This document shows positions 52,681-60,762 of a DNA stretch of 64,000 nucleotides, piece by piece; position 1 is the first letter of the stretch, and the number at the start of each line of letters is the position of its first letter. The DNA comes from Psychroflexus lacisalsi (GTDB taxonomy: Bacteria > Bacteroidota > Bacteroidia > Flavobacteriales > Flavobacteriaceae). The stretch spans positions 221,591 to 285,590 of the forward strand of contig NZ_JAIQYZ010000003.1 of assembly GCF_020164495.1 (NCBI RefSeq), in the 5' to 3' direction. A model generated the notes under the pieces. The model did not search any database. It saw only the letters and a list, made by a program, of their open reading frames with translations, and was not told where the DNA came from. A program made the position numbers and the translations under genes.

Positions 52681-53479
52681 TTCCATAAGAGGTTTTTACT
52701 TTTTTTTCTTTTCTAGTTTGCTCTCTTATTTCGTTATTAATCTTCCAGGCTTCGTCGTTTACGTAACCCCGTTCATGTTCCAGATGAACAATAATGGCTA
52801 AATAGCGAACTTTCAAAGGTTGTATTCCATTATTAACGAGTCTTTCTCCAAATTCTCTGTCTTCTCCTCCGTATTTCATTCGCTCATCAAAGCCATTTAT
52901 AGCAAGAATATCTTTTTTCCAGGCTGATGCATTTCCACCGTTCCAAGTTGGTCTAGTAGGAGTTATGAAATTCATGAACAATGCAACTGATTTGCTTTTT
53001 GCCAGTTTTGTGTTTTTAAAACTTGCCTTTAAGCCTTTATTTTTAAGCCATTTTAAATCAAAACACTCCTGACTTAAAATATTATTTTTTGAAATCAATT
53101 TGGACAAGTTCTTAGACAATGGGAAATGTCCTCCAGATAAAAAATAATTTTTTGATCTAAATTTTAAATGAGTTTCTACGAAATCTTTACGAGGAATACA
53201 GTCACCATCCGTAAAAATACAATAATCAGTATTTGATGCTAAAATAGCTTTATTAAGAATTCTTGTTTTTTGAAAACCCTCGTCTTTATGCCAAACATGG
53301 ATGATTGAAAGTTGAGTTTTTGCTTTTATTGAAGTTAAAATTTGATTAGTTTCTTTTGTAGATCCGTCATCTGCAATGACAATTTCAAAATCATCTTCTG
53401 TCTGCACACTATACCCCCACAAGACTTTTTCCAACCAGTCTGGAGAATTATAGGTACTTATGATAACAGATGCTTTCAT
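52664..53479 (-). CDS. Family 2 glycosyltransferase
   Basis: A GT-A enzyme of 271 residues. It opens ASVIISTYNSPDWLEKVL, has IVIADDGSTKET and IFTDGDCIPRKDFV (DxD region, about 90-102), and a C-terminal segment WNGGNASAWKKDILAINGFDERMKYGGEDREF typical of the galactosyltransferase-like C-terminal region of Bacteroidota LPS enzymes. The aligned protein at 55203-56000 has the same architecture, so the two are probably paralogues. Convergent overlap of 17 bp with the GT9 gene. A minus-strand TATTTTTG lies upstream. Confidence 0.9.
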   Translation of the reverse strand: MKASVIISTYNSPDWLEKVLWGYSVQTEDDFEIVIADDGSTKETNQILTSIKAKTQLSIIHVWHKDEGFQKTRILNKAILASNTDYCIFTDGDCIPRKDFVETHLKFRSKNYFLSGGHFPLSKNLSKLISKNNILSQECFDLKWLKNKGLKASFKNTKLAKSKSVALFMNFITPTRPTWNGGNASAWKKDILAINGFDERMKYGGEDREFGERLVNNGIQPLKVRYLAIIVHLEHERGYVNDEAWKINNEIREQTRKEKKVKTSYGINLHA

Positions 53480-53496
53480 AGAAATAGACTATTGTA

Positions 53497-53504
53497 CAAA
53501 AATA
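53497..53504 (-). promoter_or_regulatory. -7 promoter element of the minus-strand GT2 gene
   Basis: TATTTTTG on the minus strand, 17 bp before the ATG at 53479. Confidence 0.6.
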
Positions 53505-53565
53505 ATTTTTTTTAAAACTTCACAAATCAATTTACAAATTATTATATCTAAACTGAACATTATTT

Positions 53566-53573
53566 TACATTTG
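53566..53573 (+). promoter_or_regulatory. -7 promoter element of the WaaE-like gene
   Basis: TACATTTG, 34 bp before the ATG at 53608 and divergent from the element at 53497. Confidence 0.55.
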
Positions 53574-53607
53574 CGAATCTAACCACTATTAAAGACGCGA
53601 ATCTGGC

Positions 53608-54360
53608 ATGCCCAAAATTTCGGCACTTATTATAACTCTCGACGAAGCTAAAAATATTGCTTCTGTCATTGAGAATATTACTTTCGCTGACGAAATTATA
53701 GTTGTAGATTCCTTCTCTGAAGACAATACAGTTAAAATTGCTAAGTCTTATCCAAATGTTACGGTTTACCAAAATACCTTTATAGATTTTACTTCTCAGA
53801 GAAATTTTGCATTAGGAAAAGCCAATCATGAATGGATTTTATTTTTGGACGCCGATGAGAGAGTTACAGAACCTCTTAAAAATGAAATTTTAAATACTAT
53901 AAAGAAAAAGCAAACAGCAGATGCCTACTTTTTTTATAGAAAATTCATGTTTAAAGGAAAACCTCTTCATTTTAGTGGATGGCAAACCGATAAAAACATT
54001 AGACTTTTCAAAAAAAGCAAAGCTCAGTACACTGAAGAACGTCTAGTTCACGAAGTTTTAAAAGTAAAAGGGTCTAAGTCTTCCATGAAAAGTAAACTTA
54101 TTCACTATTCCTACAGTAGCTACGACTCTTACAAAAAGAAGATGGTCAATTATGCCAGATTGAAAGCGAAAGAGCTGCTTCAAAAAGGGATAAAACCCAA
54201 TGCCTTTCACTTTATCATAAAACCCACTTTCAAGTTTTTTTACGATTACATCATAAGATTGGGATTTCTAGATGGTAGAAAAGGCATTATCATCTGCTAT
54301 TTAAATGCTTTAAGCGTTTACAAAAGGTATCCTATACTAAAGGAAATTTCAAAAAATTGA
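53608..54360 (+). CDS. Family 2 glycosyltransferase, WaaE/KdtX-like
   Basis: A GT-A enzyme of 250 residues of the small LPS-core type. It opens ISALIITLDEAKNIASVIE, has IIVVDSFSEDNT and the WILFLDADERV metal-binding segment (about 74-84), then the ERLVHEVL region seen in WaaE/KdtX beta-1,4-glucosyltransferases. It probably adds a core sugar to a heptose or Kdo. The 3' end overlaps the convergent Kdo-kinase-like gene by 12 bp. Confidence 0.9.
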   Translation: MPKISALIITLDEAKNIASVIENITFADEIIVVDSFSEDNTVKIAKSYPNVTVYQNTFIDFTSQRNFALGKANHEWILFLDADERVTEPLKNEILNTIKKKQTADAYFFYRKFMFKGKPLHFSGWQTDKNIRLFKKSKAQYTEERLVHEVLKVKGSKSSMKSKLIHYSYSSYDSYKKKMVNYARLKAKELLQKGIKPNAFHFIIKPTFKFFYDYIIRLGFLDGRKGIIICYLNALSVYKRYPILKEISKN

Positions 54361-55104
54361 TTTTAATTTTTTCTTACGTTTCTGCTTCAAATGGAATTTT
54401 CGTTGAAACTCTGACGTGTAATCCCACATCAATTTAAAAACTTCCTCTTTTGGTTTATTTATGAGTTTGGCATATTCCTCACTCATCACCTTTACCATTT
54501 CTTTTTTAGGAGTTAATCGTCTGAAATTATACATGCGCTCTTCAAAGTTTAAGGCTCTGAATTTCATCCTATTTAAATCCACTAAGGAAAACTTGTAATC
54601 ATTTTCTTCAATAAAAATCAAGGTGTTCCCTGGCGAGTGATCTTGAAATTCGACTCCTTTTTCATGGAGTTGAAAGGTAAACCGAGTGAAAGCCTTAAGT
54701 ATTTCTTCATGATTAGGAAATTCAGGTTCATGAACAAGTTCTCTGTAGGTCAAGTCTGGAAGCTCATGCTCACTGATATAAAAAGACTTTCCAAAACCAA
54801 CACCTTTTTTAAATTCAAAATAGGCAACTGGATCAGGTGTCCCAATCCCTTTCTCTTTCAAGATTGTAGCATATTCAAAAGAGCGCCTTGCTTTAGATTT
54901 TCTAAAATATTGGTAAGCGATTTGATTTATAAAATTTGGCTCTTTGAAGGATTTAATATTGAGTGTAAAATCTTCAAACTCTACCGTTTTAATAACATTC
55001 CTATCCCCATTTCCAAAAACAGTTCCTACAGAGTCAAAAGAATTGATGAGCTTTAGAAGAGCATCTTTAAATTGAATAAATGCTGGATTATAGTCAGAAT
55101 TCAT
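54349..55104 (-). CDS. Lipopolysaccharide (Kdo) kinase-like protein
   Basis: A protein-kinase-fold protein of 251 residues of the InaA/KdkA/WaaP group. The catalytic-loop equivalent is GVEFQDHSPGNTLIF (about residues 150-164, Asp in QDHSPGN) and the metal-binding Asp is in LVDLNRMKF. The C-terminus is strongly basic (KQKRKKKLKS), which suits binding to phosphorylated lipid. In Bacteroidota such proteins phosphorylate Kdo of the LPS core. It is embedded in the core glycosyltransferase cluster, which supports the call. Upstream is a TAAATTTG element. Confidence 0.85.
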   Translation of the reverse strand: MNSDYNPAFIQFKDALLKLINSFDSVGTVFGNGDRNVIKTVEFEDFTLNIKSFKEPNFINQIAYQYFRKSKARRSFEYATILKEKGIGTPDPVAYFEFKKGVGFGKSFYISEHELPDLTYRELVHEPEFPNHEEILKAFTRFTFQLHEKGVEFQDHSPGNTLIFIEENDYKFSLVDLNRMKFRALNFEERMYNFRRLTPKKEMVKVMSEEYAKLINKPKEEVFKLMWDYTSEFQRKFHLKQKRKKKLKSIF

Positions 55105-55121
55105 TGATATTATTTAAATTT

Positions 55122-55129
55122 CAAATTTA
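55122..55129 (-). promoter_or_regulatory. -7 promoter element of the Kdo-kinase-like gene
   Basis: TAAATTTG on the minus strand, 17 bp before the ATG at 55104. Confidence 0.55.
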
Positions 55130-55202
55130 AAGCCAATGGATGTCTCAATACACATAAATCCTTATTTTTTTATCGTAAATCGCATATCATATTTCAAATA
55201 CA

Positions 55203-56000
55203 ATGAATCCGTTTCCAAAATGCAGCTTAGTCACTCCAACTTATAACTGGCCAGAAGCCTTAGAATTGCTTTTAAAAAGTGTAGAGCAACAATCTATACT
55301 CCCAGACGAAGTAATCATTGCTGACGATGGGTCTTCTTCAGAAACAAAAGAACTCATTCAAAATTTTCAAAAAACCTTTCCCGTTTCTTTGATTCATATT
55401 TGGCATGAAGATAAAGGAAATAGAAAGCCAAGAATCATGAATAAGGCTATTGCCAATGCAAGGCACGAATATATTATTGAAATCGATGGTGATATTATAA
55501 TGAATAAATTTTTCATTGAGGATCACTTGCGGTTTTCTGAAGCTGGGCTTTATCTTTTTGGCTCTAGAGTCAACATCCAAAAAGAATTTTTAGGGAAGTT
55601 GTTCCAAAATCAAAAATTAGGATTCAATTTCTTTTCTAAAGGCATTCAAAAAAGAGGCAGAACCTTAAGATTCCCCTTTTTCGCAAGTCAAATAAAGCCT
55701 GTTGAAAAACGCTCTGGAAAACTGAGAGGCTGTAATATGTCCTTTTGGCGGGAAGATTTTATCAAGATAAATGGATTTAATGAAAATCTGGTAGGTTGGG
55801 GAATTGATGATTCAGAAATGATTCAAAGACTTCATAATATTGGGATGAAAGGGAAACGTTTAAAATTTGCAGGGATTGCCTATCATATTTATCACAAGGA
55901 ACAATCAAAATCTCATATAGAAATTAATGAGGAAATTGAAAAGCAAACAACGGAAAAGAAGTTGATTTATGCTGAAAAGGGCGTAGATCAATTCTTATAA
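55203..56000 (+). CDS. Family 2 glycosyltransferase
   Basis: A GT-A enzyme of 265 residues: CSLVTPTYNWPEALELLL at the start, VIIADDGSSSET, the EIDGDIIMNKFFIEDHL metal-binding region (about 97-113), and a C-terminal LRGCNMSFWREDFIKINGFNENLVGWGIDDSE segment. It shares this whole layout with the minus-strand GT2 at 52664-53479. It is followed after 17 bp by the frameshifted FkbM methyltransferase gene, with which it probably formed a two-gene transcript. The sugar donor is unknown. Confidence 0.9.
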   Translation: MNPFPKCSLVTPTYNWPEALELLLKSVEQQSILPDEVIIADDGSSSETKELIQNFQKTFPVSLIHIWHEDKGNRKPRIMNKAIANARHEYIIEIDGDIIMNKFFIEDHLRFSEAGLYLFGSRVNIQKEFLGKLFQNQKLGFNFFSKGIQKRGRTLRFPFFASQIKPVEKRSGKLRGCNMSFWREDFIKINGFNENLVGWGIDDSEMIQRLHNIGMKGKRLKFAGIAYHIYHKEQSKSHIEINEEIEKQTTEKKLIYAEKGVDQFL

Positions 56001-56017
56001 TCATATATCAACTTATT

Positions 56018-56949
56018 TTGAAAAAATCCTCTAGAATGCTGAAGAGAATTTCAAATCTAACAAAAAAATTACCTGAACACCGAAAATTAAACCAATTATA
56101 CAAGCACATTAATAGAATTGCTTTGGCATTCGGTCATGATACAAAAGTCGTTTCAGAAATGAAAGACGGAACACAAATGCAAGTTGATCTAAGTACTAGA
56201 ACTGAAAGGCTATCTTTCTACACGGGAAAGTACGATACTTTTTTTATTTCTGCTATTAAAACACTTTTTAGAACCGAGGGATGCTTTCTAGACATTGGAG
56301 CAAAATTGGTTTTTACACAGTAGCAATTGGGAATTATTTAAAGAAAAATGAATCTAGCGGCAAAATTGTTTCTTTCGAGCCCTTTACTGGAAATTTCGAG
56401 CGCCTAAAAAGAAACTTAAAACTCAATTCGTTAGAAAATTTTTGTCTTCTCAACAATTATGGATTATCCGATAGATCTACCGAAACACAAATTACCTTAA
56501 GAGAAGATTTTAAGCATGGTTCCAATACAGGTAATGCTGCTATACAGACCAGTGAGGAAATGGATAGAGGCTTCAAGCTTTCACAAATAAAACTGAAAGT
56601 TCTTGATGAAATATGGGATAAAGAATTTTCACATTTGGGCAAAATCGATATGATCAAAATGGACATTGAGGGTCACGAAGATTTTTGTCTAAAAGGTGGC
56701 AAGCGGACCATTGAAATTCATCGACCAAGTATTTTGATGGAAGTAAACAAGCATTATTATGAAGCTCGAAATATTGAGTTAGACTCTGTATTTTTAAAAT
56801 TAATTCCAGAAAATTATAGTATTTATAAGCCTGTAGATTTCAAATGGAAAAAAATTAACTCCTTAAATGAGTGTTCGAAAATTGATAATGTATTTCTGAT
56901 TCCTGAGGAAAAGCTACAAAAGGAAGGATATGAGATGTTTGAAAAATAA
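56018..56949 (+). pseudogene. FkbM family methyltransferase, frameshifted in the SAM-binding motif
   Basis: Two overlapping frames together make one FkbM protein of about 310 residues. Frame one (TTG 56018 or ATG 56036) runs to ...EGCFLDIGA and then leaves frame at the AAAA run 56302-56305. The other frame continues IGFYTVAIGNYL, then KIVSFEPFTGNFERL, IDMIKMDIEGHEDFCLKGG and the end at 56949. Inserting one base at the A run restores the motif DIGA(N)IGFYTV. So it is a one-base deletion: a real mutation, or an assembly or sequencing error. FkbM enzymes methylate sugar hydroxyls; in this cluster the target would be an LPS core sugar. Confidence 0.85.
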
Positions 56950-56985
56950 AATTGATAACGATTTATAAATAAGCTGAATCGATAC

Positions 56986-56993
56986 TACATTTG
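56986..56993 (+). promoter_or_regulatory. -7 promoter element upstream of the Sua5/YrdC gene
   Basis: TACATTTG matches TAnnTTTG and lies 93 bp before the ATG at 57087. It may serve that gene with a long leader. Confidence 0.45.
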
Positions 56994-57086
56994 CATAAAT
57001 TCTTTTACTTAAAGTGATATTCGCCATTTAAGTTCTGTCAATCAATCTGTTCACAGGAATTTGAAAAAAATAATTCAATTAATAAA

Positions 57087-57656
57087 ATGAAAGATCAAAA
57101 AGAAACTATACAAGACTGCATTCAAACTCTTAAAAGAGGTGGACTTATTCTCTACCCTACTGATACGGTATGGGGAATTGGCTGCGATGCAACCAATGCA
57201 GAAGCTATTGATAAAATTTATAAATTAAAGCAGAGGTCTAATGACAAGTCATTAATATGCCTTGTTTCAGATTTCAAAATGTTAAACCAGTTTGTTGAAG
57301 AAATACCAGAAGTGGCTTATGATATCCTTAAATATGCCGATAAGCCCACTACGATTATTTATCAAAATCCAATAAGAGTAGCTACAAATCTTATTGCAGA
57401 TGATGACACATTAGCCATCCGGGTTGTCAATGATATTTTTGCCAAAGAGCTGGTAAGAAAATATAAAAAACCTATAGTTTCTACTTCAGCCAATATCAGC
57501 GGACAAAAAACACCTGCTAACTTTTTTGAAATCTCAGAAGATATTTTAAAAGGCGTAGACTATGTCGTAAATTTGCACCAATCCAACAAAAATAAAAAAC
57601 CATCGACTATCATCAAATTAGACCTTGATGGGAAGGTTGAAGTGATTCGCAAATAA
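57087..57656 (+). CDS. L-threonylcarbamoyladenylate synthase (Sua5/YciO/YrdC family)
   Basis: A YrdC-domain protein of 189 residues that makes threonylcarbamoyl-AMP from threonine, bicarbonate and ATP for the t6A modification of tRNAs. It has KRGGLILYPTDTVWGIGCDA with the basic and Thr residues that bind ATP, KLKQRSNDKSLICLV, and the closing STSANISGQKTPANF and PSTIIKLD. It is the short form without the Sua5 C-terminal domain. Its stop lies 1 bp before the cca ATG, so the two tRNA-maturation genes are probably cotranscribed. Confidence 0.92.
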   Translation: MKDQKETIQDCIQTLKRGGLILYPTDTVWGIGCDATNAEAIDKIYKLKQRSNDKSLICLVSDFKMLNQFVEEIPEVAYDILKYADKPTTIIYQNPIRVATNLIADDDTLAIRVVNDIFAKELVRKYKKPIVSTSANISGQKTPANFFEISEDILKGVDYVVNLHQSNKNKKPSTIIKLDLDGKVEVIRK

Positions 57657-57657
57657 C

Positions 57658-59085
57658 ATGTCTGATATTTATTACCAAGAAGCTTTACAACATAAAATAT
57701 TCAATTTCCTTTCTGAAGCTGCCGACGAACTAGATATAGAAGCATATGCTATAGGTGGTTTCGTAAGAGACTTTTTTTTGAAAAGAGGAAAGGCTCAAGA
57801 CATAGATGTAGTTGCTGTAGGTAGTGGTATAGAACTCGCCAAAAAAGTATCTGGAAAACTTCCTGGAAAACCACCCGTTAAAGTTTTCAAGACTTATGGC
57901 ACGGCCATGCTAAAGGTGTTTGACCTGGAAGTTGAATTTGTTGGAGCTAGAAAAGAATCCTATGCAGAAGATAGTAGAAATCCAGAAGTTGAAGACGGCA
58001 CTTTAGAGGACGACCAAAATAGAAGGGATTTTACAATTAATGCGCTAGCACTTCAGTTGAATAAAGCGCATTTCGGAAGGCTCTTAGACCCATTCAACGG
58101 TCTTGAAGATCTAAAAACACAACTGATTAAAACACCACTGGATCCGGAAGTGACTTATTCTGATGATCCTTTGAGAATGTTGAGAGCTATTCGCTTTTCT
58201 TCTCAACTCAACTTTGTAATTGAACCTCAATCTTTGAAAGCTATTCAAGAAAATGCTTCAAGGATAGACATCGTTAGCAAGGAACGCATCGTTACCGAGT
58301 TGAATAAAATTTTAGAATCAGAAAAGCCATCTATTGGTTTAAAATTACTTCATGATACCGATTTGCTTAAAAGAATACTGCCGGAGCTTACAAATCTTGA
58401 AGGTATAGATGAAATCGATGGACAAAAGCACAAAGATAATTTTTGGCACACTCTAGAAGTGGTTGATAATATTTCTAAAGAAACCAACGATCTTTGGTTA
58501 CGCTGGGCTGCCCTGTTGCACGATGTAGGAAAAGCGCCTACAAAACGTTTTCACAAGAAGATCGGTTGGACATTTCATGGCCATGAATTCAAAGGTTCAA
58601 AAATGGTTTATCAAATTTTCAAACGATTGAAAATGCCTTTGAATGACAAAATGAAGTTTGTTCAAAAGCTTGTTTTGCTCAGTTCCAGACCAATTGCTAT
58701 TGTTGATGAGGACGTTACAGATTCTGCAGTAAGAAGGCTTGTTCATGACACAGGTGAACACCTGGAAGACTTAATGACGCTTTGTGAGGCTGATATCACT
58801 ACCAAAAATCCAAAACGCTACACAAAATACCACAACAATTTTAAACTGGTTCGGGATAGAATTCAAGAAGTTGAAGAACGAGACAAAGTTAGGAATTTCC
58901 AACCCCCTGTTTCTGGTACTGAAATTATGGAAACCTTCAACATTGAACCTTGTCAGGCTGTTGGTGACATTAAATCAAAAATAAAAGAAGCCATTCTGGA
59001 TGGAATTATTCCCAATGAATATGATGCAGCTTTTGAATTCATGCTTAAAGAAGGTGAATCCTACGGCTTTAGACAGCACTCTTAA
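57658..59085 (+). CDS. cca: CCA tRNA nucleotidyltransferase with HD domain
   Basis: A class II nucleotidyltransferase of 475 residues that builds or repairs the 3' CCA of tRNAs. The N-terminal polymerase part has AIGGFVRDFFL and the metal-binding D48-x-D50 (QDIDVV), then RRDFTINALAL and the nucleotide selector region. A C-terminal HD phosphohydrolase domain follows with LLHDVGK (H288, D289). The poly-A polymerase and CCA-adding enzymes share this layout; size and neighbouring tsaC-type gene favour CCA addition. Complete and unremarkable. Confidence 0.93.
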   Translation: MSDIYYQEALQHKIFNFLSEAADELDIEAYAIGGFVRDFFLKRGKAQDIDVVAVGSGIELAKKVSGKLPGKPPVKVFKTYGTAMLKVFDLEVEFVGARKESYAEDSRNPEVEDGTLEDDQNRRDFTINALALQLNKAHFGRLLDPFNGLEDLKTQLIKTPLDPEVTYSDDPLRMLRAIRFSSQLNFVIEPQSLKAIQENASRIDIVSKERIVTELNKILESEKPSIGLKLLHDTDLLKRILPELTNLEGIDEIDGQKHKDNFWHTLEVVDNISKETNDLWLRWAALLHDVGKAPTKRFHKKIGWTFHGHEFKGSKMVYQIFKRLKMPLNDKMKFVQKLVLLSSRPIAIVDEDVTDSAVRRLVHDTGEHLEDLMTLCEADITTKNPKRYTKYHNNFKLVRDRIQEVEERDKVRNFQPPVSGTEIMETFNIEPCQAVGDIKSKIKEAILDGIIPNEYDAAFEFMLKEGESYGFRQHS

Positions 59086-59155
59086 TATTTATCAAAACCC
59101 TCCCAAAATAAACTTGTAAAATTTATAATGAGTAGTCCAACTAGTGGATATAAAT

Positions 59156-59163
59156 TACCTTTG
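59156..59163 (+). promoter_or_regulatory. -7 promoter element of ctaA
   Basis: TACCTTTG matches TAnnTTTG. It lies inside the longest reading frame of ctaA, 16 bp upstream of the GTG I take as the true start. Confidence 0.6.
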
Positions 59164-59179
59164 CGCAAAATCAAAAATA

Positions 59180-60202
59180 GTGTTTAGAAAATCTATAAAA
59201 GCTTCGATTATCATTATATATCTTGTCATAATCGCAGGAGCTGTAGTGAGAATGACTGGAAGTGGTATGGGCTGTCCAGATTGGCCAAAGTGTTTTGGAT
59301 ACTACATCCCTCCAACAGAAGAAAGCCAGCTAGAATGGGCTCCAGATCATGAGTATTTTAAGGGTCAGGTTATCATTGTTGACGAATCGCTAAAAATAGC
59401 TAAAGAAGCTTTTACTTCATCAGATAATTTTGAACAGACCCATTGGAATAATTATGATAAGCATGATTACGCAGAGTTTAATGCCGCTCACACCTGGATT
59501 GAATATCTTAACAGACTACTTGGCGCCCTATCCGGTATTGCAATTTTGATCATGACCATCAGTTCCTTTGGACAATGGAAGAAGAATAAGAAATTGACTT
59601 TACTTTCTATTTTATGCTTAGTCTTGTTGCTTTTCCAGGCTTGGCTTGGTGCCACAGTTGTGTATTCAGTTTTATCTCCTGTGAGAATTACAATTCACAT
59701 GCTTGTAGCCTTGCTATTGGTTGCGCTTCTTATTTATATCTTAAAATTATCTTCAGAAGAAAACACGAGCTTGAAAAGCACATTCACATTCAGAAATCTT
59801 CTGGTATTTGCCACTATACTTAGCTTAATACAAGTGACAATGGGAACTCAAGTCAGACAATTTGTAGATGAACAAGTTGATTTAGTAGGATATTCCAATA
59901 AAAGTGAATGGTTAGAAAATCCAACTCTGGTTTTTTATGCACACAGGTCATTTTCCATTTTAGTTTTACTTGTCAACCTTGGGATATGGTGGTTAAATAA
60001 AAAGAGAAGTCTAGGTTTTCAACTTACAAACTGGATGATGTTCATTTTAATCATCGAGATCTTAACCGGAATTGCCATGTTTTATTTAGATTTCCCGTTC
60101 CTTACTCAACCTTTACATTTAGTATTTGCAGCTTTGCTATTTGGAATTCAATTTTATATTTTAATGCAAAGTTTTGAAGCGAAATTAATTTCGAAAACGT
60201 AA
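59180..60202 (+). CDS. ctaA: Heme A synthase (COX15/CtaA family)
   Basis: An inner-membrane protein of 340 residues with eight helices that hydroxylates heme O to heme A for cytochrome oxidase. It has the family opening IIAGAVVRMTGSGMGCPDWPKCFG and heme-binding histidines in NAAHTWIEYLNRLLGA, RITIHML, YAHRSFS and QPLHLVF. An insert of about 60 residues after the first helix is usual in Bacteroidota. I start at GTG 59180: the ATG at 59144 lies upstream of and inside the promoter element, and the extra 12 residues (two of them NYLCAKS-type) are not family-like. It starts apart from cca and is followed 5 bp later by the pRiA4b-like gene. Confidence 0.9.
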   Translation: MFRKSIKASIIIIYLVIIAGAVVRMTGSGMGCPDWPKCFGYYIPPTEESQLEWAPDHEYFKGQVIIVDESLKIAKEAFTSSDNFEQTHWNNYDKHDYAEFNAAHTWIEYLNRLLGALSGIAILIMTISSFGQWKKNKKLTLLSILCLVLLLFQAWLGATVVYSVLSPVRITIHMLVALLLVALLIYILKLSSEENTSLKSTFTFRNLLVFATILSLIQVTMGTQVRQFVDEQVDLVGYSNKSEWLENPTLVFYAHRSFSILVLLVNLGIWWLNKKRSLGFQLTNWMMFILIIEILTGIAMFYLDFPFLTQPLHLVFAALLFGIQFYILMQSFEAKLISKT

Positions 60203-60207
60203 AAATT

Positions 60208-60720
60208 ATGATTTATAAATATAGAGTTGTCTTTGATACTTTAGATGACGTAATAAGAGATATTGAAATAAGAGAGGATTCCACCCTCGAAGACCTACAC
60301 AATTCAATTGCTCAGGCATTTGGATTTGATGGTACCGAAATGGCTTCTTTCTACAAAAGTGATGAAGACTGGAATCAAGGTGAAGAATACCTGCTTTTCG
60401 ACATGAGTGATGGACAAGGCGATGTAAATATGATGAATGAAACCAGTTTGGATTCGGTATTCTCAAGAGAAAAGACCAAAATGATTTATGTCTATGACTT
60501 TTTCAGTATGTGGACATTTTATGTTGAATTGGCAGATATTGCTGAACCTGAAGATGGTCAAGATTACCCAAATCTTATGTTTGCTCAAGGTCAATTGCCT
60601 GAATCGCCTCCCGAAAAGAAATTTGAAGCTGAAGAATTAGACGATTTTGATGACGATAGCAATGATGACATTGAATTTGAAAATTTAGATGATTTCGATT
60701 TTGATGAAAATTGGAATTAA
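60208..60720 (+). CDS. pRiA4b ORF-3-like (IS1096 passenger TnpR family) protein
   Basis: A protein of 170 residues with no signal. The pRiA4b ORF-3-like domain covers about 1-130: MIYKYRVVFDTL, ILED-like STLEDLHNSIAQAFGFDGTEMASFY, and MIYVYDFFSMWTFYVEL. The last 45 residues are almost wholly acidic (Asp/Glu with Asn). The family was named for plasmid and IS1096 passenger genes but is widespread on chromosomes, and no transposon is present here. Function is unknown. It is 5 bp after ctaA and 42 bp before the nucleoid-associated gene, so it is perhaps cotranscribed with ctaA. Confidence 0.8.
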   Translation: MIYKYRVVFDTLDDVIRDIEIREDSTLEDLHNSIAQAFGFDGTEMASFYKSDEDWNQGEEYLLFDMSDGQGDVNMMNETSLDSVFSREKTKMIYVYDFFSMWTFYVELADIAEPEDGQDYPNLMFAQGQLPESPPEKKFEAEELDDFDDDSNDDIEFENLDDFDFDENWN

Positions 60721-60762
60721 GCATAATACAGTATCACAAATAGGTAAACACATACTCAACAT

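Noticed and set aside
54637..55056. 139-codon plus-strand frame opposite the Kdo-kinase-like gene
   Set aside because: It is antisense to a gene with clear kinase motifs and has no family features. Several similar long antisense frames (for example 14896-15405 and 35607-36023) were dropped for the same reason.
56281..56949. A separate methyltransferase gene starting at 56281
   Set aside because: Its first residues are out-of-frame sequence; the real protein begins at about 56036 and is frameshifted.
60208..60720. A transposon passenger, suggested by the IS1096 family name
   Set aside because: No transposase, inverted repeats or target duplications are near; the name is historical and the family is chromosomal in Bacteroidota.
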